The notes: generated from the sequence alone by a model not told the origin. Positions 36,053-45,528 are shown, counted from the first letter of the stretch. The stretch: 64,000 nucleotides of DNA from Methanolobus chelungpuianus (GCF_024500045.1 NZ_JTEO01000002.1:248001-312000), one strand, 5' to 3'. Numbers and translations: made by a program.

Positions 36053-37285
36053 TTGACTGCTAGAGATTATCTTACTATCGATGATTTTGATATGGAAGGA
36101 AAAACAGTCCTGGTGAGAGTGGACCTGAATGTGCCCATGGACCCCGAGGATAACATCCTTGACGACATGAGGATAAAGAGCCATATACCTACCCTGAGGG
36201 ACCTGGAAGATGCAAGGGTTGTTTTGCTCGCACACCAGAGCAGGGCCGGGAAGAGCGATTTCACCACGATGAGACCACATGCCGAGCGCATGTCACGTTA
36301 CCTTGGAAAAGAGGTTGAATATGTGGATGATATCTTCGGCTCGCATGCAAGATCAAGAATCACTTCCATGAAGAAAGGTGATGTGATATTACTTGAGAAC
36401 GTCAGGTTCTATGCCGAGGAAAGCCTGGAACGCTCCTCAAAGGCGCACTCCCAGACCCATATGGTCAAAAAGCTTTCTCCGGTGATTGATATTTTCCTCA
36501 ACGATGCTTTTGCGGTATCCCACAGGTCACAGCTTTCTATCATGGGTTTTACCGAAGTTCTCCCTACCGGTGCCGGAAGGGTCATGGAGAAAGAGATAAG
36601 CTCTCTTGACCGGGGTATCAAGGGAGGTGAATGCCCGTGCGTTTTTGTGCTCGGAGGAGCCAAGGTGGACGACTCCCTCAATGTCACTGATAATGTGCTG
36701 AGCAACGGCAGCGTTGACCGCGTGCTTCTCACAGGCGTGGTTGCCAATGTCATGCTCGCAGCCTCAGGTGTCAACATAGGCAAGGCAAACATGGATTTCA
36801 TAGAATCCCAGGGATACCTTGATCAGATCGAGCGCGGCAGGAAACTCCTTGACAAGTTCGATGGCAAGATAGGCCTGCCCATAGATGTTGCGCTTAATGA
36901 TGACGGTAAGAGGATAGAGGTCCAGGTGGAAGAGCTCCCCTCGGACCAGCTTCCCATCAATGATATCGGGCTTGAGACAATAGTGGCCTACTCCAAGGAA
37001 ATACGGAATGCAAAGACGGTTGTGCTCAATGGCCCGGCCGGTCTTTCCGAACTTGACCCGTTCGCACTGGGCACCCATGAGATAATCAAGGCAGCCGTGC
37101 ATTCGGAATATTCCATTGCAGGCGGAGGCCACATCTCCGCTGAGATAAGGAACCTTGGGTACGAGGACCGCTTCTCTCACCTGAGCACAGGCGGCGGTGC
37201 ATGTATCGATTATCTGGCGGGCATGGTCCTGCCGGGCATCGAGGCCTTAAGAACTGCTGCAGCACGTTACAGAAATAACCCATGA
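36053..37285 (+). CDS. pgk: Phosphoglycerate kinase
   Basis: Transfers phosphate between 1,3-bisphosphoglycerate and ADP. All landmarks are visible: VLVRVDLNVP near the N-terminus, ALLAHQSR-like VVLLAHQSR, LLENVRFY, FLNDAFAVSHR, and the nucleotide-binding region with GGAKVDDS and VLNGPAG, ending with the GGGHISAE and STGGGA loops. No ATG exists at the expected start. TTG 36053 is proposed because TGTGGTGATGG precedes it at normal spacing and Leu/Met-Thr-Ala-Arg-Asp-Tyr-Leu-Thr matches the usual archaeal N-terminus. TTG 36011 would add 14 residues. The product is 410 residues. AMMECR1 follows 77 bp downstream. Confidence 0.95.
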   Translation: MTARDYLTIDDFDMEGKTVLVRVDLNVPMDPEDNILDDMRIKSHIPTLRDLEDARVVLLAHQSRAGKSDFTTMRPHAERMSRYLGKEVEYVDDIFGSHARSRITSMKKGDVILLENVRFYAEESLERSSKAHSQTHMVKKLSPVIDIFLNDAFAVSHRSQLSIMGFTEVLPTGAGRVMEKEISSLDRGIKGGECPCVFVLGGAKVDDSLNVTDNVLSNGSVDRVLLTGVVANVMLAASGVNIGKANMDFIESQGYLDQIERGRKLLDKFDGKIGLPIDVALNDDGKRIEVQVEELPSDQLPINDIGLETIVAYSKEIRNAKTVVLNGPAGLSELDPFALGTHEIIKAAVHSEYSIAGGGHISAEIRNLGYEDRFSHLSTGGGACIDYLAGMVLPGIEALRTAAARYRNNP

Positions 37286-37362
37286 ACTGCTAATTACAGA
37301 ATGTAACAGCAAATGCATACGCCTGAAGAGGGCAAAAATGCAAGCACATGGGAGTGATCGTA

Positions 37363-38007
37363 ATGGAAGAAAGGGAAGAAAGAGCAGCATTGCTCACACA
37401 GGAAGAGGGCAGGACGGCTGTAAGGCTGGCCAGGGACACCATAGAAACCTATCTGCGGACCGGTGAGATGATCGACGGTTCGGAGATGCAGCTTCCTGAT
37501 ATATTCAATGAGCCAAGGGGAGTATTCGTGACCCTCACAAAGAAAGGGCAGCTGAGGGGGTGCATAGGGCATCCTTATGCTGACTCAGCCCTGAAGCACG
37601 CAATAACGGACTCGGCGATCTCGGCAGGTTTCAGGGACCCCAGGTTCCCGCAGGTGCGCATCGACGAGATGACAAACGTGACTGTGGAGGTGACAGTCCT
37701 AACCCAGCCAAGGCGCATGAATGTTCCCCCGAAGGATCTTCCATCATCCATAGAGATAGGCAGGCACGGTCTGATCATCAAAAGCGGTTATCGGCAGGGT
37801 CTGCTTCTTCCTCAGGTTGCCCCTGAGAACGAGATGGATGAGGTCGAGTTCCTGAGCCACACCTGTCTCAAGGCGGGCCTGCCTCCTGATGCATGGGCGG
37901 CGGGTGCTGAGGTATATTGCTTTGAAGGCCAGATCTTCACTGAAAGGGAGCCTAACGGGGAAATATTCGAGAAGGACATCCGTGAGAAGGCCTGCTTACG
38001 GGAGTAG
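37363..38007 (+). CDS. AMMECR1-domain protein
   Basis: 214 residues from ATG 37363, which is preceded by GGGAGTGATCGTA. The in-frame ATG 37348 overlaps that ribosome binding site. The signature LRGCIGHPY is at residues about 62-70, with FRDPRFPQV and the late [10 protein letters not shown] segment typical of the family. AMMECR1 proteins are conserved from archaea to humans and of unknown biochemical function; a role near RNA or in radical SAM-linked chemistry has been proposed. It follows pgk and may be co-transcribed. Its stop is 10 bp from the convergent transporter's end. Confidence 0.9.
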   Translation: MEEREERAALLTQEEGRTAVRLARDTIETYLRTGEMIDGSEMQLPDIFNEPRGVFVTLTKKGQLRGCIGHPYADSALKHAITDSAISAGFRDPRFPQVRIDEMTNVTVEVTVLTQPRRMNVPPKDLPSSIEIGRHGLIIKSGYRQGLLLPQVAPENEMDEVEFLSHTCLKAGLPPDAWAAGAEVYCFEGQIFTEREPNGEIFEKDIREKACLRE

Positions 38008-38017
38008 CAGGACCCTG

Positions 38018-38947
38018 TCACTCTTCTTTTTTAGTAAATGATGTTCCCTTGCCGGCCCAGTACGAGGCGAGAAAAGATCCCGAGACATTATGCCATATGC
38101 TGAAAAGTGCTCCGGGGAGGGCAGCTGCAGCTGAGAAATGCTTTATGGCAAGGGCAACGCTCAGGCCGGAATTCTGCATCCCTACCTCGAAGGCTATCGT
38201 TCTGGCCTCTATCTCGCTCAGGCCCAGAATCCGGGAAAATCCATAACCGCCTGCAAGCCCAAGCAGGTTATGCATTACCACAACGATGATCACCAGTATG
38301 CCTGCGGACACGACGGTATCCCTGTTCAGGGCCATGATGACCGCTATTATGAATATGATAATGAGTACTGAAAGTGCGGGGAAAGCATACCTGACCCTGT
38401 CGATATGCTCATGCAAGAGCGTATTGAAGGTTATTCCAAGGGTGACCGGCAGTACCACTATCTGCAGGATGCTGACGACCATGCCGTACATATCCACAGG
38501 AATGGTCTGGCCTATATAGAGCCATGTGAGCAGCGGAGTCATTACAAAGGCTATCAGCGTGGATACTGATGTAAGCATGATGGAAAGCGCCACGTCGCCC
38601 CTTGCAAGATAACAGATGACATTGGAAGCCGTACCCCCCGGGCAGCATCCCAGGAGCACGACCCCTGCAGTAAGCTCCGGAGAGAGGTCCAGTGCCACGG
38701 AGATAATGAAACCGATGAGTGGCATCAGTGTGTACTGCATGACAGTTCCCAGCAGGATCACTCCGGGCCTTCTGAGCACCAGCAGGAAATCCTTGATAGA
38801 CAGTGTCATTCCCATGGCGAACATGACCATGCCCAGAAGCAGGGGGATAGCGTTACTCCAGGGAAGGAACACCTCTGGGTAAAGGAGTGCAACAGCAGAG
38901 AGCATTAATGCCCATAAAGGAAACAGGGAGGTGAACCTTTGTAGCAT
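38018..38947 (-). CDS. Bile acid:sodium symporter (BASS) family transporter
   Basis: 309-residue integral membrane protein with about ten hydrophobic segments in the two inverted five-helix repeats of the family. The crossover motifs are present: GCCPGGTASNVICYLARGD in the first repeat and FEVGMQNSGLSVALA in the second. BASS proteins couple Na+ to uptake of organic anions (bile acids in animals, pyruvate or other keto acids in plants and prokaryotes). The natural substrate here is unknown. It stands alone on the minus strand. Confidence 0.9.
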   Translation of the reverse strand: MLQRFTSLFPLWALMLSAVALLYPEVFLPWSNAIPLLLGMVMFAMGMTLSIKDFLLVLRRPGVILLGTVMQYTLMPLIGFIISVALDLSPELTAGVVLLGCCPGGTASNVICYLARGDVALSIMLTSVSTLIAFVMTPLLTWLYIGQTIPVDMYGMVVSILQIVVLPVTLGITFNTLLHEHIDRVRYAFPALSVLIIIFIIAVIMALNRDTVVSAGILVIIVVVMHNLLGLAGGYGFSRILGLSEIEARTIAFEVGMQNSGLSVALAIKHFSAAAALPGALFSIWHNVSGSFLASYWAGKGTSFTKKEE

Positions 38948-39099
38948 GGCTCCGATCCTAAATTCTTTTAATGTACTACGCTGGCAACTTTTAATAACAT
39001 ATCCTCGGTACCTAAAGTGACCGGTTGAGTATAATGTAGAAAGCGAATGCAGAATATGAGTTTAGGAAACTAATATAAAAAAATGCAAAAAAAGAATGT

Positions 39100-39129
39100 A
39101 GGAAAAGAAATGAAGGCCGGAAGGCGGCC
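39100..39129 (-). terminator. Terminator of the deoxyribosyltransferase-like gene
   Basis: GGCCG and CGGCC pair around a 5-base loop (39115-39129), 10 bases beyond the stop. On the minus strand a long T-rich stretch follows. Confidence 0.45.
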
Positions 39130-39138
39130 AGACTGAAC

Positions 39139-39570
39139 TTACCTGTAAACCTCAAGCACTTTAATTATCTCTTCCACATCCCTGGCCAGCACTTCGATCG
39201 ACATCTCCATCATGAGGTTGACAATGCCCTCTTCTCCGAAGGTTCGGAAATCGGTCTTAAGCCCCAGGACTTTCTTGCCTTTTGCATAAGCGTATCCCAT
39301 TTCCCATGCCGTCCCCGAGTCAACGTCACTTCCACCGTCAAGCACGGCAAGGACGATGTCTGACTGGTCTATTCCTTTGACATCATTCTCAAAAATGCAC
39401 ATCTGCTTCTCATGCATGCGGTTTTCAAGGTTATCCTCCCCGTCCACCTGTGGCAGAAAAACCTCAAATCCCATTTCTACGAGCCTGTCCCTGAGACTTA
39501 AATTAAAATCCCTCTCGGCCTTTGAAAAAAGGGGACCTGCAAGGTATATCTGTTTTTTATTTTCCATCAT
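39139..39570 (-). CDS. Nucleoside 2-deoxyribosyltransferase family protein
   Basis: About 143 residues. The family pattern is clear: an initial IYLAGPLF strand-loop, a central QSDIVLAVLDGGSD strand and the catalytic GTAWEMGYA motif whose Glu is the nucleophile. Enzymes of this family swap bases between deoxynucleosides or hydrolyse deoxynucleoside monophosphates (DNPH1/RCL branch). Two adjacent Met codons (39570, 39567) are likely starts; an in-frame ATG at 39597 adds nine residues. No adjacent nucleotide-salvage gene. Confidence 0.85.
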   Translation of the reverse strand: MMENKKQIYLAGPLFSKAERDFNLSLRDRLVEMGFEVFLPQVDGEDNLENRMHEKQMCIFENDVKGIDQSDIVLAVLDGGSDVDSGTAWEMGYAYAKGKKVLGLKTDFRTFGEEGIVNLMMEMSIEVLARDVEEIIKVLEVYR

Positions 39571-39659
39571 CTCATCCGTCCATTTCAGAGAGAACATAGA
39601 TTATCGGGATGGTTAATAATATTGATCCAAGCGGGGTGAAAATGAATAGCCTGATCTTC

Positions 39660-40283
39660 TCATTTATCATCAAGAGCGATGTTTTCCATCGTATCAAGGA
39701 AATTTTCGACAATTGATTCGAGTTTTAGCATGTGCCTATAGTAGCGGGTGACTATCTCCAACTCGCTTTTGGCCTTGTCGGATTTTTCAAGCTCATATTT
39801 TCCGATGATGTTAGGCAGTATCTTCTTGGATGGAAGAATTATGTTATCGTATTTAATTCTCAGTGCCTGTGTACCAATGGCTGTGAGGTTTTTGTCAAGG
39901 AAAAAGAAAGCTTTCTTTGAACCGGTTTTTTGAAATCTTCTTACGATATGGAACTGCGAAAGATTCTTCATGGCTGTACTAACAGCAGATAAGCTATATC
40001 CGGTTTCGATGCATATCTCTTCAAATGACATTTCTTCAGGTTCTATGAAAAGTACACCGATAATCCTTGAAGATATTTCATCGAACCCTTCTGATTTTAA
40101 GTTCTGTGTTATGACTTGTATAAATTCTTCTTTCGGGCTTACCGGGTCTGAGGATATCATGGATACACTTTTTGCATCTTTTCTAGGTGAGAGCAGTGGG
40201 CATCGGTGTCTCTGATTGTTCCCTCTTTCATCGCCCGGATGCAGAGGTGCAATATTTGCTATTTCCTTTATTTTTTTATCCAT
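39660..40283 (-). CDS. GbsR/MarR-type winged-helix regulator
   Basis: 207 residues. The N-terminal 45 residues are poorly ordered. The winged helix spans about 55-130, with EEICIETGYSLSAVSTAMKN as HTH and RRFQKTGSKKAFFFLDKN as the wing, followed by long helices likely to dimerise. This matches GbsR-like regulators, which in bacteria control choline/glycine betaine genes; here the target is unknown. Start ATG 40283 has GAGG seven bases upstream; ATG 40160 would remove the N-terminal extension but has no ribosome binding site. A TATA-like box is at 40316-40328. Confidence 0.8.
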   Translation of the reverse strand: MDKKIKEIANIAPLHPGDERGNNQRHRCPLLSPRKDAKSVSMISSDPVSPKEEFIQVITQNLKSEGFDEISSRIIGVLFIEPEEMSFEEICIETGYSLSAVSTAMKNLSQFHIVRRFQKTGSKKAFFFLDKNLTAIGTQALRIKYDNIILPSKKILPNIIGKYELEKSDKAKSELEIVTRYYRHMLKLESIVENFLDTMENIALDDK

Positions 40284-40315
40284 GGAACTGCCTCAAAGCA
40301 AAATTACCGGAATGC

Positions 40316-40328
40316 TGTATATATAGTA
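40316..40328 (-). promoter_or_regulatory. TATA-like box for the GbsR-type regulator
   Basis: An alternating TATATATA run (40318-40325) lies 35-45 bases upstream of the ATG on the minus strand, the expected place for an archaeal core promoter with a short leader. The rest of the 40284-40568 gap holds no gene that I can see. Confidence 0.45.
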
Positions 40329-40568
40329 TTTTAGTCATGGACTTCGCGCCTATAAGCTTTTCTATAAAAAAGGATGTGAATTTTGTCAATTTCCGCATTC
40401 GCAGAAAGTTAATCCAAATCGGAATATAAATAGTCAGAATAGTAATTGGGAGGCTGGTAGAAAAAGAAATATTTCCCTTTTCCGACCCTTTCCCCTCCCG
40501 GGCGAGGAGGCAGCACCCTCGCTATCTTCTTTCCTAAGTAGTCTTCCTTGTCATTCATCCGTTATTTT

Positions 40569-40832
40569 CTATGTGTAGTTCAGTCCAGATCCCAGTCTGA
40601 TGAGTGCAGCAACGAGTATTGCTTCATCAATTTCCTCATCCGAAATTCCGGCATTCCTTGCATATTTTTTCTGGGTGGAAAAACATGTATCACAGCCGAC
40701 GGCAACAGCACTTGCCACTGCAAGCAGTTTCTTTGTTCTCCTGTCAATCGCTCCGTCTTCCATAATGGCTTTTTTCATGGACGAAAAGCCGATCTTTCTG
40801 TCGATATTATCGGCTTTTTGTTGTTTGTTCAT
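40569..40832 (-). CDS. Carboxymuconolactone decarboxylase/AhpD-like small protein
   Basis: 87 residues. A short helical protein with the redox-type motif GCDTCFSTQKKYARNAG (C-x2-C) and a following AGISDEEIDEAILVAAL helix, as in AhpD-like CMD proteins, which often act as alkylhydroperoxidases or redox partners. The AhpD histidine after the Cys pair is not evident. The gene overlaps the upstream ArsR-type regulator by 4 bp (ATGA), so the two form an operon controlled by the palindrome at 41201-41222. Confidence 0.85.
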   Translation of the reverse strand: MNKQQKADNIDRKIGFSSMKKAIMEDGAIDRRTKKLLAVASAVAVGCDTCFSTQKKYARNAGISDEEIDEAILVAALIRLGSGLNYT

Positions 40833-41170
40833 AATTTCATTTCCTCTACGTTCTCAAGAAAACCTTCGCCTCTTAGGGATATCTGATACATTACCCGTTC
40901 ACTGACCTCAACTTTGTCCACATAAAGTGCGTTTTCCAGCATTTCAACGTGGAATTTTGCCATTGAATTGTTAAGGCCCAGTTTATCTCCTATATCTTCC
41001 AAGCTAAGAGAACCCCTATACAACAGTTTGAGTATCTTCCTTCGCACCGGATTTTGCATTGTCCGAAGTCCAATAGCATGGTCTTCAGTGGGATTGGTCT
41101 TCATTCTTCCATCTTTCTCCATCTTGCTCAGCCATTCATGTTTTCTCTTTGCAAGGTCCTCATCAATCAT
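40829..41170 (-). CDS. ArsR-type winged-helix regulator, probable autorepressor
   Basis: 113 residues from ATG 41170, chosen because GGGTGATAAT immediately precedes it. An upstream in-frame GTG at 41230 would run through the palindrome and lacks a ribosome binding site. The winged helix spans residues about 38-100 (RRKILKLLYRGSLSLEDIGDKLGLNNSMAKFHVEML in the genome; recognition helix around NNSMAKFHV), with a wing before VMYQISLRGEG. No metal-binding Cys cluster is present. It is co-transcribed with the CMD protein through a 4-bp overlap. The perfect palindrome 30 bases upstream is a natural self-operator. Confidence 0.82.
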   Translation of the reverse strand: MIDEDLAKRKHEWLSKMEKDGRMKTNPTEDHAIGLRTMQNPVRRKILKLLYRGSLSLEDIGDKLGLNNSMAKFHVEMLENALYVDKVEVSERVMYQISLRGEGFLENVEEMKL

Positions 41171-41200
41171 ATTATCACCCAGTATGTTTGAAAATATGTC

Positions 41201-41222
41201 ATTTTCAGTATTTACTGAAAAT
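41201..41222. promoter_or_regulatory. 22-bp operator-like inverted repeat
   Basis: ATTTTCAGTA-TT-TACTGAAAAT: perfect 10-bp arms with a 2-bp spacer. A TATA-like TTTAAATAT lies at about 41236-41246 on the minus strand, so the repeat covers the expected start of transcription of the regulator-CMD operon. This is the classic position for a repressor site. Confidence 0.65.
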
Positions 41223-41369
41223 AGTACCACTTAAGAATATTTAAATTTATGGTCAAGAATGAAACACTGGGTCTTTTTCTATGAATGCCTGTGAAGCACT
41301 TAAATACATATAAGAGGCAAATAATGTTGGTGTAGTAAGGATCTGCGGGGTTATAGCATCGTTGCGACA

Positions 41370-44300
41370 GTGAGTTCGGATATAGACTTTGTACGTGATA
41401 TGCTTCAGGGAAGCTATTTCTCTCTTCTGTACGATACCACGGAGGAATTCACGAGCATAGTAGCGGTATTCCTCGAGGCGGGCCTGCAGAACAATGAACG
41501 CTGTGTGTGGGCAGTCTCGGGCCCTATCGATGCTGACCGCGCAAGGGAGTCTCTCAGTCAGAGGGGCGTGGATGTCGTAAGATATCTTAAGAGCGGACAG
41601 CTGATAATCACTTCCTGTACGGAATGCTACTTTTCGGGAAAGGGTCCCTTCCTGGGAAGTATTCCCGATATGTGGCATTCATTCTATAGCGAGTCTATGA
41701 ATGCAGGCTATGAAGGTCTGCGTATCGTGGACAAGTTCACAATAGCCGGGGAAGAGGCATGGCACGCCTTTACAGGTTATCTCAAAGAAGGCATGGATGC
41801 AATACGCGGTAAACGTATCGTGGCCCTGTTCGCCTTTCTCAAGGATGCAAGGACGGGACAGGAAATACTGGATATAATAGGCATGCACGATGGCACAGTG
41901 ATCAGGAGAGGTGACAAATGGACACTGCTCCAGAGTTCCTCCTACTGCAGGCCCTTCCTTAAAGAGAACCGTTTCCCGGATGATATGCTTGAAAATATCT
42001 GGACTGGAGTGTGGGCTGTTGACAGGAACGATAATATAGTATATTTTAACAAAGGCATGGAATCAATATCCGGCCTTTCAAGGGCCGATGTGCTGGGAAA
42101 GAAGCTGGTAAAGTTCATACCGAGGCAGCTGAACAATGAAGAACTCGGTTTTGTTGACCTTTTCCAGATAGCAAAAGAAAACCTGCAGTCAAAAAGCTAT
42201 GACGTTTTTCCCTTCATCAAACCTGACGGTCAGTTCATCTACCACAGTGGCGTCCTGCTTCCATTGGTCGACGAGTACGGTAAGTATAAGGGAATGATGG
42301 GTACTATTGGTAAGGTTTTTGAGCAGAACATCACTCACAGCTTACTTCGGGACAGGCTTCGCTCCCTGGAAAAGCTGGAAGACATCTACAGGAAAAGCCC
42401 GGTGGTCGCTGTCCTCTGGAGGGCGGAAGAGGGCTGGCCTGTGGAATTTGTTTCCGAGAACATAAGTCAGTTCGGATACACCCCAGAATTTCTGACTTCC
42501 GGGCACCTGAGATATGAGGATATTGTGCATCCGGACGACCGTGATATGGTACGAAAGGATGTCTCACAGCTTGAGTTCGAAGGGAGGACATATTTTTCAA
42601 AGGAATATCGCCTGCTGACTAGGTCAGGAGAGGCACGCTGGGTGACTGAAAGATCATACCTGATAAGGGATGAGAAAGGAGCTCCCTCTTATTACCAGGG
42701 CATAATAATTGACATCAATGACCGGAAAAAAGCCGAGGAAGCTGCCCTGGAAGCTGAGAAGAAATATCACCTGATATTTGAGAACTCACCCCTGGGAATA
42801 TTCCATTTTGATGAGAACGGTATCATTACCCATTGCAACGAGAAGTACCTGGAGATCATAGGACTTCAGAAAAAGGAGGACATTATCGGTTTTAACATGG
42901 TAACGACCGTAAAGGACGGAAACATGAAAAAAGCGGTTGATGCCGTGCTTTCAAGGAAAACCGGGCACTTTGAGGGAGAGTACCATACGGCAGTCAGCGG
43001 CATAACGGTAGCCATAAAAGGTCACTTCAGCCCGAATATCTCAGACGATGGCAAGTTCCTGGGTGGCATCGGCATATTTGAGGATATTTCGGGACGTAAG
43101 AAGGCTGAAGAGGCATTCCGCCTGGATGAGTCCAGGCTTGAAACACTGCTGAAGCTCAATCAGATAACAAATAAATCCCTCAAGGAAATAGCGGATTTTG
43201 TACAGGAGGAGGCCGTAAGGCTCACTCAGAGCAAAATGGGATATCTGGCCTTCCTCAACGAGGAGGGAAGTGTACTTACAATCTACTCATGGTCAAGGAA
43301 TGTAATGATAGACTGCAATGTGGATGAAAAGAAATTTGATTACCTGCTCGAATCCACCGGCCTCTGGGGTGAGTCTGTCCGCCAGAAACGGCCTCTCATT
43401 ATAAATGACTATACGGCGTCCAATCCCCTAAAAAAGGGTTATCCTCACGGCCACATCAAAATGAAGCGCTATATGAGTGTCCCGATTCTTGATGGTGATA
43501 AAGTCGTTGGGGTTGCGGGTGTTGGCAATAAGAGCAGCGATTACGACCAGGCTGATGTCAGGCAGTTGACCCTGCTCATGGAAGGCATGTGGCAGATAAT
43601 CGAGCAGAAGAAAGTTGGTGATACGCTGCGCAGATATGCAGGTGAGCTTGCCCAGGTCAACAGGCAACTGTACAAGGCAAACCTTGAGCTATCTGCGGCT
43701 AATGAAGAACTGAAATCATTGGACAGGATGAAGGACGAATTCCTGTCCAATGTGAGCCATGAGTTCAAAACACCTCTTACTTCCATCCAGGGTTACAGCC
43801 AGCTCATATCCGACGGAACCCTCGGTGCGGTGAACGGGCAGCAGAAAAAGGCAGTGGATACCGTGATACGTAATTCCGAGAGGCTCAGGAAACTGGTGGA
43901 TTCCCTATTATATATCAGCAGAGCGCAGGCGGGAAGTCTCACATACTCCTTTTCCGATGTATCAATAGTCTCGGTTATAGAAAACTCCATACAGGATCTT
44001 GCCCTGCAGGCTGAAAAGAAGGACATCACCATTAAAAAGGATGTAGCTGAAGACCTGCCTGTCATCTGGGCAGACAGGGACAAGCTTGTCGATGTAATGG
44101 TGAACCTTCTTGACAACGCGATCAAGTTCACTCCCCAGAGAGGAAGTGTGGAGATAAGCGCTTTGGTTGAAGAGGACCAACTTCACATCCGTGTAAGTGA
44201 TTCGGGTATCGGTATTCCGGAAGACAAGTTGCCCAATCTCTTCGGGCGCTTCTACCAGGTGGATTCCTCCATCAGGAGAAGGTACGGCGGAACAGGCCTC

Positions 44301-44414
44301 GGCCTGTATATCTGTAAGATGATAGTGGAAGACCATAAGGGAAAGATCTGGGCTGAGAGCGAAGAGGGGAAGGGAAGCACTTTCCATGTGCTTCTGCCTT
44401 TGAAAAAAGCATGA
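41370..44414 (+). CDS. Multi-domain sensor histidine kinase (MEDS, three PAS, GAF)
   Basis: 1014 residues, no membrane segment, so cytoplasmic. Order: MEDS domain (residues about 5-185, as in DcmR-type sensors of methanogens and methylotrophs); PAS1 (206-320); PAS2 with PAC (340-455); PAS3 (462-580); GAF (600-750); coiled coil; HisKA with His near 797 (NVSHEFKTPL); HATPase (895-1012) with NLLDNAIKF, DSGIGIP and GTGLGLYI. The start is a GTG; an ATG is not available in frame before the MEDS domain. No response regulator gene is adjacent. MEDS domains are proposed to sense small organic compounds. The divergent A+T-rich gap with the ArsR-type regulator holds promoter-like runs near 41300. Confidence 0.92.
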   Translation: MSSDIDFVRDMLQGSYFSLLYDTTEEFTSIVAVFLEAGLQNNERCVWAVSGPIDADRARESLSQRGVDVVRYLKSGQLIITSCTECYFSGKGPFLGSIPDMWHSFYSESMNAGYEGLRIVDKFTIAGEEAWHAFTGYLKEGMDAIRGKRIVALFAFLKDARTGQEILDIIGMHDGTVIRRGDKWTLLQSSSYCRPFLKENRFPDDMLENIWTGVWAVDRNDNIVYFNKGMESISGLSRADVLGKKLVKFIPRQLNNEELGFVDLFQIAKENLQSKSYDVFPFIKPDGQFIYHSGVLLPLVDEYGKYKGMMGTIGKVFEQNITHSLLRDRLRSLEKLEDIYRKSPVVAVLWRAEEGWPVEFVSENISQFGYTPEFLTSGHLRYEDIVHPDDRDMVRKDVSQLEFEGRTYFSKEYRLLTRSGEARWVTERSYLIRDEKGAPSYYQGIIIDINDRKKAEEAALEAEKKYHLIFENSPLGIFHFDENGIITHCNEKYLEIIGLQKKEDIIGFNMVTTVKDGNMKKAVDAVLSRKTGHFEGEYHTAVSGITVAIKGHFSPNISDDGKFLGGIGIFEDISGRKKAEEAFRLDESRLETLLKLNQITNKSLKEIADFVQEEAVRLTQSKMGYLAFLNEEGSVLTIYSWSRNVMIDCNVDEKKFDYLLESTGLWGESVRQKRPLIINDYTASNPLKKGYPHGHIKMKRYMSVPILDGDKVVGVAGVGNKSSDYDQADVRQLTLLMEGMWQIIEQKKVGDTLRRYAGELAQVNRQLYKANLELSAANEELKSLDRMKDEFLSNVSHEFKTPLTSIQGYSQLISDGTLGAVNGQQKKAVDTVIRNSERLRKLVDSLLYISRAQAGSLTYSFSDVSIVSVIENSIQDLALQAEKKDITIKKDVAEDLPVIWADRDKLVDVMVNLLDNAIKFTPQRGSVEISALVEEDQLHIRVSDSGIGIPEDKLPNLFGRFYQVDSSIRRRYGGTGLGLYICKMIVEDHKGKIWAESEEGKGSTFHVLLPLKKA

Positions 44415-44490
44415 TCACCAAGGTCCCGCTAACCAAAATCCATATACATCTTCCTGCAATTCTTGTTTTATACAAGGAGAGGTGACAGAA

Positions 44491-45528
44491 ATGAAAGTGA
44501 TAATCATCGGTGGCTTCCTAGGAAGCGGGAAGACAACAGCCCTGCGGAATCTTGGTAAGCATCTCGTGGAGAAAGGTCACAAGATAGCGATAATCGTCAA
44601 CGAGATAGGTGAAGTGGGTGTTGACGGCGAGACAATATCAGGTGGCGGGCTGGTGACAAAGGAACTCACCAGCGGCTGTATCTGCTGCTCCCTGCGCATC
44701 AGCATGGAATATACCCTGCAGACCCTTGTAGAAGAGTACAATCCTGATACCGTTATAATAGAGCCCACGGGCATAGCCTTCCCCATGCAGATAAAGGAGC
44801 ACATAGAGCTGATGGATGTTGGGGATGTTTCCTTTGCTCCCGTAGTATCCCTGGTGGATGCCAGCAGGATCAACATGGAGATAAGCCAGGTCCCGACCTT
44901 CATAGCCAACCAGATCAAGGAGTCAGAGATTGTCTGCATCAACAAGATCGATCTGGTGGATATGGAGACCGTGGCCTCGGTCACCAGGACCGTAATGCAG
45001 CTTAACCCGGATGCTCTGGTCATAGAGATGTCCGCTAGGAGAATGGACGATAAGTTCCACATGTTCATGGACCTGCTTACGGGTGAGAGCCAGGCTGAAC
45101 ATATGGGTGCCGACCTGAATTCCATAGAGCTGTCAGGTGTCGGGAGCTATTCGGGAGAATATATCCTGCATGCTGATAACCTGCATGCAGACAGGGTCAC
45201 TACCATGCTGGTACATCTGCTGTCCTCGATAAAGTCCGAGCTTCAGAAGATCAACCCGGAGTTCATCGGCCATGTGAAGATGACCCTGAAGTTCAGGGAG
45301 GGTCTCATCAAGGCAAACCTCACATCGTCACATGGTGAGCCCTTCGTGGAAATACTGGATGAGGCAGGGGATGGCGAGCAGCATCTCAGGTTCCTCTCAG
45401 CGGTGACACTTGTGCCCAAGGACAAGCTCATCGTGATAGTCGAGAACTCTATACGTGCTGTCCTTGAGAAGGAGGGCATCGGCTTTGAGAAGAGAATGCA
45501 GCAGGGCCAAACACCCATAAGCCTGTAA
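44491..45528 (+). CDS. CobW/G3E-family GTPase
   Basis: 345 residues. ATG 44491 is preceded by GGAGAGGTGA, which contains the upstream in-frame GTG (44482). The Walker A loop is GGFLGSGKTT (residues 5-14). The metal-binding CxCC-like motif of the family is SGCICCSL, followed by the IIEPTGIAFP switch and NKIDLVD base-recognition motif. The last third is the CobW C-terminal domain. G3E GTPases deliver metals (Zn, Ni, Co) or aid cobalamin-enzyme assembly; methanogen genomes use several. No metal-enzyme gene is adjacent, so its client is open. Confidence 0.88.
   Translation: MKVIIIGGFLGSGKTTALRNLGKHLVEKGHKIAIIVNEIGEVGVDGETISGGGLVTKELTSGCICCSLRISMEYTLQTLVEEYNPDTVIIEPTGIAFPMQIKEHIELMDVGDVSFAPVVSLVDASRINMEISQVPTFIANQIKESEIVCINKIDLVDMETVASVTRTVMQLNPDALVIEMSARRMDDKFHMFMDLLTGESQAEHMGADLNSIELSGVGSYSGEYILHADNLHADRVTTMLVHLLSSIKSELQKINPEFIGHVKMTLKFREGLIKANLTSSHGEPFVEILDEAGDGEQHLRFLSAVTLVPKDKLIVIVENSIRAVLEKEGIGFEKRMQQGQTPISL

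Noticed and set aside
40500-40535. GCGAGG/CCTCGC hairpin downstream of the CMD gene as terminator
   Set aside because: On the minus strand it is followed by purines, not T; too weak to call.
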